From assembly GCA_951812925.1 (NCBI GenBank), contig OX638368.1, positions 74,558,422-74,622,421 of the forward strand: 64,000 nt of DNA, in the 5' to 3' direction. Under the pieces are notes generated by a model. It did no database searches. It was given only the letters and a program-made list of their open reading frames with translations, and was not told where the DNA came from. How positions within the stretch are numbered: position 1 is the first letter of the stretch; every line of letters starts with the position of its first letter. Below are positions 1 through 11,104 of this stretch, one piece after another. The stretch is from Calliopum simillimum (taxonomy: Eukaryota > Arthropoda > Insecta > Diptera > Lauxaniidae). The position numbers were made by a program, and so were the translations under genes.

Positions 1-1227
1 TTTAAAACCGCATTTAAATTACGTCAATAGCTTAATTTTTCTCAAAAATATCGTAGACTGAAATAATGACAAAAAACGTTTTTTGCACTTTTTTAACTTT
101 TTAGGTTTGGATATCTCCGAGAAAAATAAAGATATCGACATTATTTGAATTAGGTTTAGAAGATTGATTAGAGCTTTCCATTTTTGCATCAGAATTTACG
201 GATATACGTCCTGTTATATAGCTCCAAAACACAGCAATAAAACATAGCATCGGCTTTTTTCCTTGTTTAGGCGAAGATATCTCAAAAACCGTATGAGATA
301 CAGCAATTTTAAGGCCGGATTCGGATTCAGCATTGCAAAATACATTAAAAATAACTATTTTTATATTTGTTTGTTGTGTTTTTTTTTCCAGTTTTTTTTT
401 ATTTTATATGGGATATGTATTTTTGCGATATTTCGCGGGGATGGTCAGCTACGATTGCGGGGTTTGCATTTTTCAGACCACTAAACTAATGCAAATGAAA
501 CCCTATTCACAGATTTTCTCCACATATTCAAAAAACCTATCGAGTGTTCAAGAGCACCGTGCACTTTTATATTAAAAACATACATACAAAAATATACATA
601 AATAAAATTGAAAAAAAAAACTACCATTTTATAGCAAGAAACGAAGTTATGAATTCTTTTAGTAATTTCGTTACGAATTCGTATTTTCTGCGAAATAATT
701 CCAAGTGATTTTTTTCACCACAATTATCATTACTTATGCATGATAAATAAAGTGTGAAAAGTCTATTGCAAAGTCGTGTGGGCATAAAAAGTAATTAAGA
801 CACAAAGGTCGGTAAAATCAGTTTTTTGCAAATATCTCGCTACTGCTAACTTTTACAGAAAATTCAATTTTGTAGCACAAGAAATTTCCTACAAAAGTAC
901 GTAAGAAATGTTCTCGTACGACTTATAGTTTAGGCGATCACCCAATTTAAAAGTTGTGAACAGTCATATTAAAATATCTTACTTTTTAAATTGCGATAAC
1001 TCTTCAATAAGGAGTTGTGCAAACAAAATTAAAATACCGCTTAAAAGATAATGTAATTCTCTATATAGCATACTAATTTTTTTTTCAAACTCATGACCTA
1101 AAAGATATTCTTGAAAAACCGATAAGGCTTTGAAAATACTGGTTTTTGAAGGATATCTCCGAAACGAAGGGTCAGAAATAGCATCGATTGTGTAAAAAAT
1201 CACAAGATATACAAAAATTAAGCAATT
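1..1227. repeat. AT-rich repeat DNA, arm-like foldback module
   Basis: No gene is seen. Bases 60-360 resemble the inner arms of the foldback elements at 2960-3275 and 4190-4492: a segment around GCACTTTTTTAACTTTTTAGG-like sequence (about 85-125) is followed about 190 bp later by a second segment starting GATATCTCAAAAACC (about 276). This is probably one end of another foldback element whose other arm lies left of the window. The remainder is low-complexity A/T sequence. Short open frames here have no recognisable domain. Confidence 0.5.
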
Positions 1228-1333
1228 GTACACATAGAAGTAACCGTTTAGAAGATATTCTAAAAAAAAACCTTAAAATGACAAAAAACCGGTTTTTATT
1301 GAATATTTTCTATACGGTTACTTCTATGTGTAC
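1228..1333. repeat. 106-bp hairpin next to the outer foldback
   Basis: The left arm (1228-1260) begins GTACACATAGAAGTAACCG and the right arm (1301-1333) ends with its inverse, CGGTTACTTCTATGTGTAC. The stem is about 30 bp with a few mismatches and a 40-nt A-rich loop. The right arm ends exactly where the outer foldback element begins, so the TSD of that element is part of the stem. Confidence 0.7.
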
Positions 1334-3367
1334 TAGAGCGCCCACAAAATATATGAAATGTGCAAAGTTGTGAATTTGTTTGCTCCCCGTCCATTTCCTG
1401 AAATTAGAGATCAAAAACATAAGATCTCAATAAAAATTTGGAATCGGTAGTGGAAAAAACCCAGCCGGTTTTTGATCAAAGGTCGAAAATTTGACTAAAA
1501 AAAGGCAAGTCGCTTTGACTGCCCGTTACTTCAAAACTATTCATTTTTTCCTAATGTTTTTAAGACAACACGGTGGTTTTTAAAAAATTTTAACTTTTTG
1601 AAATACCACCCGCGATTTTTTTCAGGGATAATGTTGGGGGACCCTTCTAGTATCTAAATCCGCAAACCGCGAAATCGAACGTCCTGCCGTTTTTTTTTTT
1701 CGACCTTTTAGTTTTTTTAACGATTTTTGAGTATGTCTCGGTGTGTATATACATATTATGTACACATTTATATGTATATACGTACATATATATACTTGTA
1801 TATATATATGTGTAATGTATATATATGGATATATATATACATACATACATACATACATATAAAAGGTATCGTTTCCGCACCATTTATTTTTTAAAAAAAT
1901 CGGTTTTTTCGTATTTAAGAAAAACACAAACAAAAATCGGAAACCAAAGTAGTCACTTCAGATGTGATTTTTGATGCTTAATCCGATTCCGGTATTAGAA
2001 ATGCTCTATTACGTCTGGACTTTGGGATACCCTTACATATATGTTTAAAGGACACCATTTTTTTCCCTATTTTTTAAGTTATATAACAAGATAAGGTAAT
2101 ATTATGCCGTAAAATCTGGTATAACAGTTAATAGCCCTAGTTTTGTCCTTGAAAACTCAATCAAACCGATAACGATATCTTTTTTTTTGTCGGAGATATC
2201 TTTGCCTAAAAAGTTAAAAAAGTGCAAAAACACGATTTTTGGCTATATTGGATGTTATATGCAGGACACACAAAATTTTTTTGGGAATTTCTATTGCCAG
2301 AAACATTTAGTACGTTTTTTTGGCTTTAAATTGAGCTATCAAATGTTTATCTGCAATATTTCTCTGCAAAGTTATGTTAACTTTAAAATCACACCATGAA
2401 ACTTAAAGCGAAAAATCTCGGTTTTCGGCTATATTTGAGGTTGTATACAGTACGGACGAAATTTGTCTGCTCTTTTTTACTAACCGAAGCATTTAAAACC
2501 ATTCTTTATCTTCAAAATAAGCTATCAAACGGTCTCTTGTGATTTGTTTTCCACAAAGTTATGACCATTTAAAAATTACATTATGGAGTGCAAACTCACA
2601 GTGTACGAGTATTCCTTATATTGCTGCAACATGTCGTCTTAAAATAGTCATAACTTTTTAAAAAACAATTACAAGAGACCACTTGTTGGCTCATTTTGAA
2701 GATAAAGAATGGTTTTAAATGCTTCGGTTAGTAAAAAAGAGCAGACGAATTTCGTCCGTACTGTATACAACCTCAAATATAGCCGAAAACCGAGATTTTT
2801 CGCTTTAAGTTTCATGGTGTGATTTTAAAGTTAACATAACTTTGCAGAGAAATATTGCAGATAAACATTTGATAGCTCAATTTAAAGCCAAAAAAAAACG
2901 TACTAAATGTTTCTGGCAATAGAAATTCCCAAAAAAATTTTGTGTGTCCTGCATATAACATCCAATATAGCCAAAAATCGTGTTTTTGCACTTTTTTAAC
3001 TTTTTAGGCAAAGATATCTCCGACAAAAAAAAAAGATATCGTTATCGGTTTGATTGAGTTTTCAAGGACAAAACTAGGGCTATTAACTGTCATACCAGAT
3101 TTTACGGCATAATATTACCTTATCTTGTTATATAACTTCAAAAATAGGAAAAAAAATGGTGTCCTTTAAACATTTATGTAAGGATATCTCAAAGTCCAGA
3201 CGTAATAGAGCATTTCTAATACCGGAATCGGATTAAGCATCAAAAACCACATCTGAAGTGACTACTTTGGTTTCCGGTTTTTGTTTGTGTTTTTCTTAAA
3301 TACGTAAAAAACCGATTTTTTTAAAAAATAAATGGTGCGGAACGATACCTTTTATATGTATGTACAT

Positions 3368-5232
3368 TAGAGTGGTCCAAATTTTGTATGGAAAAACCAA
3401 AAGTGTTAAAAAGTCAAGGTGCGCGCGACTTTTCTGAATCCTCAGATCCTGCTGATTACAAAAAGTGCTTTGGAACCAAAAAAAAATTGCGTTTAGATAT
3501 TCCGCAACGAGCTTGAAGGTACTTTTTTAGGAATTTTTGAGTTTTTGAGTACTTTTTTTAATTTGAACGCTATATCGTTTTTACCAGATAAGGTATTTGC
3601 AAAAATTAAATTGCTTTTTGGTAAAAATATTTTGAGCCAAATTCTGCATCAATAATAATAAATCTAGTCTTTCCCAATTTTTTTTATCGGCACTTTAAAC
3701 TTCAAAATTTGTTAATTTTTTGAAGTGTTTGCACATTCAAGAACCGATTTTTTTCTTATTTTGCTCTAGCAAAATTTTTTTTATATTACTATTTTTTTAT
3801 GCATTAATTTATCTATCAAATGACTCCAACAACTAAGCTATAAGCTTCACTTACTTACTAAAAACCGTAAAATATAATCAAATTTGGCAAAAAAAAAACT
3901 TTGAGTTTAAAATTTTCGTGGTGAAACAGAAACAACAATAGTCATTTACGATGTATGTGTTCATGAAAATTCTAAATCCGGTCTCAGAATTGCTCTATCT
4001 TACACGGTCTTAGAGATATCCTAACCTAAAAATGCAAAAAACACCGTTTTTGCTATTTTTGAAGCTGTTATATCACAACATGGTAACTTTCAGCATGGTA
4101 TGGAAGTTAAAAGTGACAGCCTTTTTCTTCAAAACCCAATTTAAATTATATCGATATTTCTTTGTTCCTCCGAAATATCGTAAGCAGAAATAACAAAAAA
4201 ACGTGTTTTTTGCACTTTTTCAACTTTTAAGGTTAGGATAACTCAGAAGATAAAAAAGATATCAGTATAATTTAAATTGAATTTTAAAGAATCAGACTGG
4301 CACTTTTAACCACTATACCACTTTTTGTGGTCAAGTAACCTTGACTTGTAATATCACTTTAAAAAGAGCAAAAACGGTGTTTCTTATACATTTATGTAAA
4401 AATATCTCCTTAACCATACAAGATGCAGCAATTTCGAGACCGAGTTCGGAATCAGCATCAACAAATACATCCAAAATGGCTATTTTAGTTTCTTTTTGAT
4501 TTATTTTTTTTTTTAGTTTCCTTAGAAAATCTATGAAAACTATCTGTTAACCTATTTTGCCAAAAATAACATGAAGTGGCAAAGTTTCAATATTGCGAAG
4601 AATGTTGTTTTACTCAGAAGATTAGGAACTAATGATTTTATAAGAAAAAAGTGGTACTTTACGTCATCCCATTAAGATATCTTATTTGAATGCCTTGAAA
4701 ACATGAAAATAAATTTATTTTTTAAGTCCAAATTAATTATACTTAATTGTTTTTAGTGGGTAAAAGTGTTACTAAAAGCTTAGTTGTTGAAATTATTTTA
4801 AAGATAAACTAATGCTTAAAAATATAAAAATTTTAAAAAAAATTTGCTAGAGCAAAATAAGAAAAAAATCGGTTCTTGAATGTGCAAACACCTCAAAAAA
4901 TTAACAAATTTTGATGTTTAAAATGCTGCTAAAAAAAATTGGGAAAGACTAGATTTATTATTGATGCAGAATTTGAATCAAAATATTTTTATAAAAATGC
5001 AATTTAATTTTTGCAAATACCTTATCTGGTTAAAAAGATATAGCGTTTAAATTAAAAAAAGTACTCAAAAACTTAAAAATTCCTAAAAAAGTACCTTCAA
5101 GCTCGTTGCGGAATATCTAAACACAATTTTTTTTTGGTTCCAAAGCACTTTTTGTAATCAGCAGGATCCAAGGATTCAGAAAAGTCGCGCGCACCTTGAC
5201 TTTTTTACACTTTCGGATTTTGGACCACTCTA
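3368..5232. mobile_element. hAT-like foldback element (TAGAGTGGTCC ends)
   Basis: Ends read TAGAGTGGTCC inward on both sides. The flanking 8-mers are ATGTACAT (3360-3367) and ATGTATAT (5233-5240), 7 of 8 identical. Long imperfect arms (about 3368-4100 and 4180-5232) share, for example, the TTGCTCTAGCAAA-type segment near 3770 and 4845. The element lies in the right arm of the palindrome at 1570-7213, so it is younger than that palindrome. It has no transposase. Its inner arms share a ~300-bp module with other foldbacks in the window. Confidence 0.75.
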
Positions 5233-5334
5233 ATGTATATATATATCCATATATATATATTACACATAAATATATATATAAGTATATATATGTACGTATA
5301 TACATATATATGTGTACATAATATGTATATACAC

Positions 5335-7032
5335 TAGTGTGTATTGAAATATATGGGCTAGTTTTAAAACCCAATTCCACACTCAAATTATGAAACAAGA
5401 GAGATAAACAATTCAGGAAATATAAATTTTTTGACTTTAAAATAAATTCCTAGCTGGCCAAATGGCCATTGTTTATAAAAACCGAGTGATTTTGCACTGG
5501 AGCCTATCTAACGGTAGATTTTTTTCCAAAAAACACTACAGATCTCAGTTTGTAGTCCGAAAGAACTTATGTAAGCAATTTTTCAGAGAGATTGTATGAC
5601 GTGCAGGAGTGTCAGCAAAGAAAAAAAAAGCACTTATTTTCAATCAAACGTTTAATTTTTGTACTAGAGTCCATCTAACGGTTCATTTTTAAAAAAAAAA
5701 CTTGTGGCACTTCATTCATCATAAAAAATAAACAATGCACCCAAATTTCAAGATTGATTGAGCGACGTGTTAGCGAAGGATTAAAAAATGGTATACAGCC
5801 ATTTCATGCCTATCGTAACAAGATCTGCCACACCCCTTCCGATTTCGCTGAAATTTGGTACATGGTTTCGTTTTATGCCTAAACTTTGAGAAATGGCATA
5901 GCTCTTTTTCGTGAGATATAGCTAAAAAGTGCCATTGTGCTTCGAAATAAATTTTTTCTCTGAGTTCCTTTGGACGTAATCGTATTGCAGCACGGCGTGT
6001 TTCATTTTCAAAATCTTTCGAGGAATTTAAAATGATGTAAATTACAAAAAAACCTACATTATACATTGTACTCGGGTACGTTTTTTGTAGTTTAGTACTA
6101 AAATAGTAATAAATGTAGTACTTTTTATCAACTACGAAAAATTTGAGCTTATAGCTTGATTTAATACCTTTCCAAAACAGGTCTAAACATGAAAATCGGT
6201 TAAGAAATGGCCAAGTTGTTGGTATTTATTTAAGGAGAGTTTGTCACATTTTAGCGATTTTTCCACTTTTTGCACAAGCCACAAAAAAAATCGCAAATTT
6301 TTTTTTTTCCATTTCCCAAAGTTAAGTCATGAAACGAAACCATGTACCAAATTTCAGCGAAATCGGAAGGGGTGTGGCAGATCTTGTTACGATAGGCATG
6401 AAATGGCTGTATACCATTTTATAATCCTTCGCTGACACTCCCACACGTCGTTCCACCAATCTTAAAATTTGGGTGCATAGTTTATTTTTTATGACGAATC
6501 AAGTACCACAAGTTTTTTTTGAAAAAATGAATCGTTAGATGGACTCTAGTACAAAAATTAAACGTTTGATTGAAAATAAGTGCTTTTTTTTCTTTGCTGA
6601 CACTCCTGCACGTCATACAATCTCTCTGAAAAATTGCTTACATAAGTTCTTTCGGACTACAAACTGAGATCTGTAGTGTTTTTTGGAAAAAAATCTACCG
6701 TTAGATAGGCTCCAGTACAAAAAGTATTCGTTTCATTGAAGATAATCGTTTCTTATTCCTTTGCTGACACTCCTGCACGTCATACGATCTCTCTGAAAAT
6801 TTGCACACATAAGTTTTTTTAGACCACAAATTGAGATCTATGGTGTTTTTTGGAAAAAAAATTACCGTTAAATAGGCTCCAGTGCAAAATCACTCGGTTT
6901 TTATAAACAATGGCCATTTGGCCAGCTAGGAATTTATTTTAAAGTCAAAAAATTTATATTTCCTGAATTGTTTATCTCTCTTGTTTCATAATTTGAGTGT
7001 GGAATTGGGTGTTCGTTTTTCAATACACACTA
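5335..7032. mobile_element. hAT-like foldback element (TAGTGTGTATTG ends)
   Basis: Ends read TAGTGTGTATTG inward and are flanked by a perfect 8-bp TSD, ATATACAC (5327-5334 and 7033-7040). Arms of about 0.7 kb (5335-6060 and 6300-7032) include a piece matched on both strands around 5790-5890 and 6335-6425. Part of the right arm is present twice (about 6590-6700 and 6760-6880), a local duplication. No transposase is seen. The element sits in the right arm of the palindrome at 1570-7213. Confidence 0.8.
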
Positions 7033-7575
7033 ATATACACACCGAGACATACTCAAAAATCGTTAAAAAAACTAAAAGGTCGAAAAAAAAAAACGGCTGG
7101 ACTTTCGATTTCGCGGTTTGCGGATTTAGATACTAGAAAGGTCCCCCAACATTATCCCTGAAAAAAATCGCGGGTGGTATTTCAAAAAGTTAAAATTTGT
7201 TAAAAACCACCGTGACAACTTTTGTAGAAAATGACTAGGGCAACATTATCTTCTTAGAAAGTTTTGGTCCAAAAATTAAATTTGGGGCTGTGTCGGTGCG
7301 AAAATTTCAATTTTTTAAGAAAATTTTAATAATTTTTTTTTTATAAATTGGTTTTTTGTAATTTTTTAAGGAAGGGATATTTGTTCTTGAATTCTTGTAT
7401 TGCAGGGGATCAAATGTTGATTAATATAACTCAAAAAAATTATTTAAAAATTGATTTTTTAATTGAACTTTTAGTCATATATTTGCAAAGATCGACTTAC
7501 ATATATGTAAATCTATCAATGCATTTTTCTAACACATAATTATGACAAATCAAGGAATGGATTAAAAACACGGCT

Positions 7576-7622
7576 ATAGTGACATATGTTTCGTCTTTCG
7601 CCACAAAGACTCATCAGACTAT
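7576..7622 (-). ncRNA. Type I hammerhead ribozyme 1
   Basis: The minus strand reads CUGAUGA (7617-7611), a 6-bp stem II (GUCUUU with AAAGAC around a 6-nt loop), GAAA (7592-7589), then AC-AUAU-GU forming a 2-bp stem III, and GUC before the predicted cut between 7581 and 7580. Stem I pairs AUAGU with ACUAU (5 bp). All hammerhead core residues are present. The very short stem III is typical of hammerheads in metazoan retroelements, which often cut as dimers. Confidence 0.85.
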
Positions 7623-7705
7623 TTTTGTTGTAATTATAATTATATTTATTTTACTAAATTAATTATAATTGAAAAATTGCAAGTTTGAAAACTTTTTGTG
7701 TTTTT

Positions 7706-7780
7706 GGCCTGGGCGTGAGTTGAACCAAGGAACTCGCGGTTGGTAGCAGAAGTCGTTACCACTGCACCAGCCTTGCCCCG
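7706..7780 (-). ncRNA. tRNA-like head with A and B boxes
   Basis: On the minus strand an A box TGGTGCAGTGG (7769-7759) is followed by a B box GGTTCAACTCA (7726-7716), close to the consensus GGTTCGANTCC. The spacing fits an internal RNA polymerase III promoter. It lies about 85 nt upstream of hammerhead 1 on the same strand. It is not a standard tRNA gene: the arms pair imperfectly and it recurs within a repeat, so it is best read as a SINE-like head. Confidence 0.7.
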
Positions 7781-8122
7781 CTGCGAAGCCGACTTTTGCC
7801 AGTTTTGTTAGTGTGTTAATACGTATTGATATATCACAATTGTTGTTTTCTGTTATTTATTGATATTTGGTATAGTTGTTCCTTTGGAACAAATTCAATA
7901 CCGATTGCAGGTGTTTCCACCTTATCAGGGCGTGTTCTCCCAAATAACTTTAAGAATTTTTAAGTGTGTTACTTAATGACATTTTATATATGGAAAATTG
8001 ATTTTTTAATTGAACTTTTTTTTAGTCATATATTTGCAAAGATCGACTTACATATAAATCTATCAATGCATTTTTCTAACACATAATTATGACAAATCAA
8101 GGAACGGATTAAAAATACGGCT

Positions 8123-8169
8123 ATAGTGACATATGTTTCGTCTTTCGCCACAAAGACTCATCAGACTAT
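8123..8169 (-). ncRNA. Type I hammerhead ribozyme 2
   Basis: This is identical in core to hammerhead 1: minus-strand CUGAUGA (8164-8158), GAAA (8139-8136) and GUC (8130-8128), with the predicted cut between 8128 and 8127. Stem I is 5 bp, stem II 6 bp, stem III 2 bp. A Helitron is inserted 11 bp upstream of its stem I, leaving the ribozyme core intact. Confidence 0.85.
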
Positions 8170-8180
8170 TTTTGTTGTAA

Positions 8181-8741
8181 TCTATATATATAAAAATGAA
8201 AGCGTCCGTATGTAGCTTATGAACGCGGAAACTACAAGGCCGATTTACATAATTTTTTTTTTAAATTGTTTGTGGGTGGGATGCCACTGAGGGGAACGGG
8301 GGTTGCACCCCCCATACGAAAAAAATACAAAAAATGCTATATCTCTACAGTTATACAAGCTATGATTATGAAAGTTGATGAACTTACGCATAATGTACAC
8401 ATCTACCATTCACCATGTAAAACTTGGGGGATATTGGGTGTAGGAGAATTGCATCCACTTTTCAAAAATACACAAAATGCTATATTTCTCCACATATCGC
8501 AGATATCGTTATAAAACTTGGTACATACATGAATATTTTATCTACCATTTACTTTGAAAAACTGGGCGGGGGGTGAGAAGGGGGAGTTGCATCCTTCATA
8601 TAAAAAATATATAAAATGCTACATGATACATGGATCTTTAAAAACCTTGGTGATTGGAAGAGAGGGACGATGGAGATGGATGGGACTTCGTACGTAAAGG
8701 CATCGGGAATGGGCGGACGAAGTCGCAACCAGGCCAGCTAG
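8181..8741 (+). mobile_element. Non-autonomous Helitron
   Basis: It starts TCTATATATATAAAAATG, the usual insect Helitron 5' start, and ends with GC-rich near-palindromic sequence followed by CAGCTAG. It sits between A and T (8180 and 8742). Removing it restores the sequence TTGTAATTATAATT seen intact at 7626-7640. The interior has degenerate units with ATGCTATATYTC and runs of G. No Rep/helicase is encoded. Confidence 0.85.
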
Positions 8742-8813
8742 TTATAATTATATTTATTTTACTAAATTAATTATAATTGAAAAATTGCAAGTTTGAAAAC
8801 TTTATGTGTTTTT

Positions 8814-8856
8814 GGCCTGGGCGTGAGTTGAACCAAGGAACTCGCGGTTGGTAGCA
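8814..8856 (-). ncRNA. Truncated tRNA-like head
   Basis: This is the 3' half of the tRNA-like segment (B box on the minus strand near 8823-8833). It stops in the anticodon-loop region, where it meets an oppositely oriented copy of the hammerhead 3' product. The A box is missing. Confidence 0.6.
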
Positions 8857-8995
8857 CTATAGCCGTGTTTTTAATCAGTTCCTTGATTTGTCATAATTAT
8901 GTGTTAGAAAAATGCATTGATAGATTTATATGTTTATATGTAAGTCGATCTTTGCAAATATATGACTAAAAAAAAGTTCAATTAAAAAATCAATT

Positions 8996-9252
8996 GAGGA
9001 GTGGCCGTACCAAAGGGCCTAAGTACCATTTCGAGGCAAAAGTAATGTCATACCTTTTATGTGCTTTATAGTCGGTTATTTGACTGTTATAATTTTTTCA
9101 ACATAATGCCATGAATTTCAAACTATCAAGTAAATTTTTAGTGAAAACAGAAAACAATTTTATTAATTTGTAACAAAATGTCACCCGTTTCATATAATGA
9201 CATTACTTTCGCCTCGAAATGGTACTTAGGCCCTTTGGTACGGCCACTCCTC
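8996..9252. mobile_element. 257-bp MITE with ~40-bp TIRs, AATT flanks
   Basis: TIRs begin GAGGAGTGGCCGTACC and extend about 40 bp with essentially no mismatch. AATT is present at 8992-8995 and 9253-9256, and its removal restores the tail sequence TCAATTTTCTATATATAAAA seen near 11430. Too short to encode a protein. Confidence 0.85.
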
Positions 9253-9417
9253 AATTTTCTATATATAAAATGTCATTAAGTAACACACTTAAAAATTAAA
9301 GTTAAAGTTATTTGGGAGAACACGCCCTGATAAGGTGGAAACACCTGCAATCGGTATTGAATTTGTTCCAAAGGAACAACTATACCAAATATCAATAAAT
9401 AACACAAAACAACAATT

Positions 9418-11043
9418 GAGGCGTTGCGTGCATTAACGCCCTAAGTCGACTTAGGGCGTTTTTGCGCCCATCGCTTTTTTGAAAAGCTTGAGTCCTCAAA
9501 TATATGTGTACTTAATTTCAACTTCCAATTACGATCACAGAATGTGGTAGAGCAATATATATATACTGTTTAAAGAGTTGCGTGCAAGAAGGGCGTAGTG
9601 CAACTTGGGGCGTTTTTGCATAAATCAGTTCGCGGTAGGAAAAAAAGGTTTTTACTCAAAACCAAGGTGCCGAGCGAAAAAATTATATATGGAAAAAAAT
9701 GCTTAGAATTGTCCAAAGAGTACGTGTGATTTTATTTAGATTTTTTTTTTTTTTAGCCAAATTTCGAAAAATTATAAAATGTTCGAAAAAATTCTGAAAA
9801 AATTCACACATATTTTTTGGACGATTCCAAGCATTTTCTGCGTAATATACTTTTTTGTCGTAAGGTACCTTGCTTTTGAATTAAATCCATTTTTCCGGCT
9901 GGGTAAAAAAATTGCTATGGTTGAGTGACCATATTTTGATAAATTTGTAGCCTAAGAAATTTTTCAATAAAGCATTTTAAAGGAAACTTTATCTCCTTAT
10001 TTTTTATTAAATTTTGTCTTTTCCTATCTTTGATCTAAAATAAGTTATAGTCAAAAGAGTAAAAAAAGACAAGAATTCGAAAATTTTTTTTGATTTCAAT
10101 ATTCTATAAATTCATTAAAATCCATAGCGCCGCTTTTGTGTAGTATTGAATCAAAATATTCAAGCCTTTAAAAGTGGGTGGGACACTCTTGCCATCCCAT
10201 CCACATTTCGCTATTTATAATCAGCATTTGTCTACCAAACTGAGCCACCATTTGCGAAATATTGCCTAATAAATTCTAATTTTAAAGAATTTGCTACGCC
10301 TTTCTATGAGTACCTACAGGGTTAGAATTTATCCCAGTCTTAATATTATACTAATATAAAACATTGTAACAAATTTCGTTAAAATCTCTATAACCGTTTA
10401 CAAAAAAAAATATTTACCAGGTGCAAAACTTAATGCAATGTATGCATGCATTTTATAAAATTAAAATTTTAAGGAAATAAACAAAAATGCACATTTATAA
10501 ATAATTACGGTGAAAGTATATTTCATTCCCCTCATTTTAAAAAAAAAAATCATTAAAATCAGAATAGTTTTGCCGGTTTCCCAAGCAAAATGCTAACGTT
10601 ATCAGGTGCAAAACTTAGATGCAAATGTATGCGTGCATTTTATAATATTAAAATTTTAAAGAAATAAACAAAAACGCACATTTATAAATTATTGGGGTGA
10701 AAGTATATTTCATTCCCCTGATTTGAAAAAAAAATCATTAAAATCGGAACAGTTTTGCCGGTTTCCCAAGCAAAATGCTAACGTTACTCCAGTGATAGTC
10801 AAATGGATTTATGCAAAAACGCCCTACAATTTAAGTTTTTCCTTCTTCGATAATTCTGTCAATATGCGTTAGTATTATGTGTTAGCGGTAATTATTTACT
10901 CATTTTATTAGGTTTAATTGAATAAATTTGTTTTTCAAGGTTTAAATGATGGTTTGTTCTTTTTATCAGCATTTAAAAACTTTAAATTGAATTATCTCGA
11001 AATGCCATTTTTCGACTTGGGGCGTTATTGCACGCAACGCCTC
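9418..11043. mobile_element. 1.6-kb element with GAGGCGTTGCG ends, AATT flanks
   Basis: TIRs read GAGGCGTTGCGTGCA inward and continue through an ACGCCC.AAGTCGA segment. AATT flanks both sides (9414-9417 and 11044-11047), and the empty site ACAATTGTGATATATC is intact at 7827-7842 on the other arm. The interior contains several ACGCCC/GGGCGT motifs and a 185-bp tandem duplication. Its open frames are short and match nothing I recognise. Same flank and similar first bases as the 257-bp MITE suggest a related family. Confidence 0.8.
10418..10787. repeat. 185-bp tandem duplication
   Basis: Two head-to-tail copies start CAGGTGCAAAACTTA at 10418 and 10603 and end near GCTAACGTTA. They differ by a few substitutions and run-length changes. 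They lie inside the element at 9418-11043. Confidence 0.85.
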
Positions 11044-11104
11044 AATTGTGATATATCAATACGTATTAACACACTAACAAAACTGGCAAAAGTCGGCTTC
11101 GCAG

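Larger units (their letters stand above)
1570..7213. mobile_element. Palindromic foldback element with 6-bp TSD
   Basis: Both ends read ACGGTGGTTTTTAA inward and are flanked by GACAAC (1564-1569 and 7214-7219). The uninterrupted host sequence is visible in the other arm of the outer element near 14010. The left arm is about 1570-2570, and the right arm is 2640-3367 plus 5233-5334 plus 7033-7213, since two later elements interrupt it. Without those the element is about 2.07 kb with ~1-kb arms and a ~70-bp loop near 2600. Arms include a TA-rich stretch (1745-1862 and 5233-5334). No coding potential is seen. The superfamily is unknown; a 6-bp TSD does not decide it. Confidence 0.8.
7430..8856 (-). 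mobile_element. tRNA-like/hammerhead retroelement, dimeric arm
   Basis: Read on the minus strand this arm holds a truncated tRNA-like segment (8856-8814), hammerhead 2 (8169-8123), a tail, a full tRNA-like segment (7780-7706), hammerhead 1 (7622-7576) and a tail ending near 7430. The two hammerheads are in direct orientation with predicted cleavage sites 547 nt apart, so a transcript could yield a 547-nt monomer containing the tRNA-like part. This layout resembles retrozymes and the hammerhead-bearing terminal repeats of Penelope-like elements. No protein is encoded. A Helitron (8181-8741) splits the arm just upstream of hammerhead 2. Function is inferred from motif and layout only. Confidence 0.7.

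Noticed and set aside
1745..1862. TA-rich stretch as a promoter or replication origin
   Set aside because: It is simple repeat sequence present in inverted copy at 5233-5334 as part of a foldback arm.
263..5398. Short open frames of 60-100 codons in the first 6 kb
   Set aside because: They lie in A/T or TA-repeat DNA within foldback arms, are mirrored on the other arm, and show no domain or codon signal.
7706..7780. Functional tRNA gene
   Set aside because: A and B boxes are present but the segment recurs within a repeat and does not fold into a clean cloverleaf. It is better explained as a SINE-like head.
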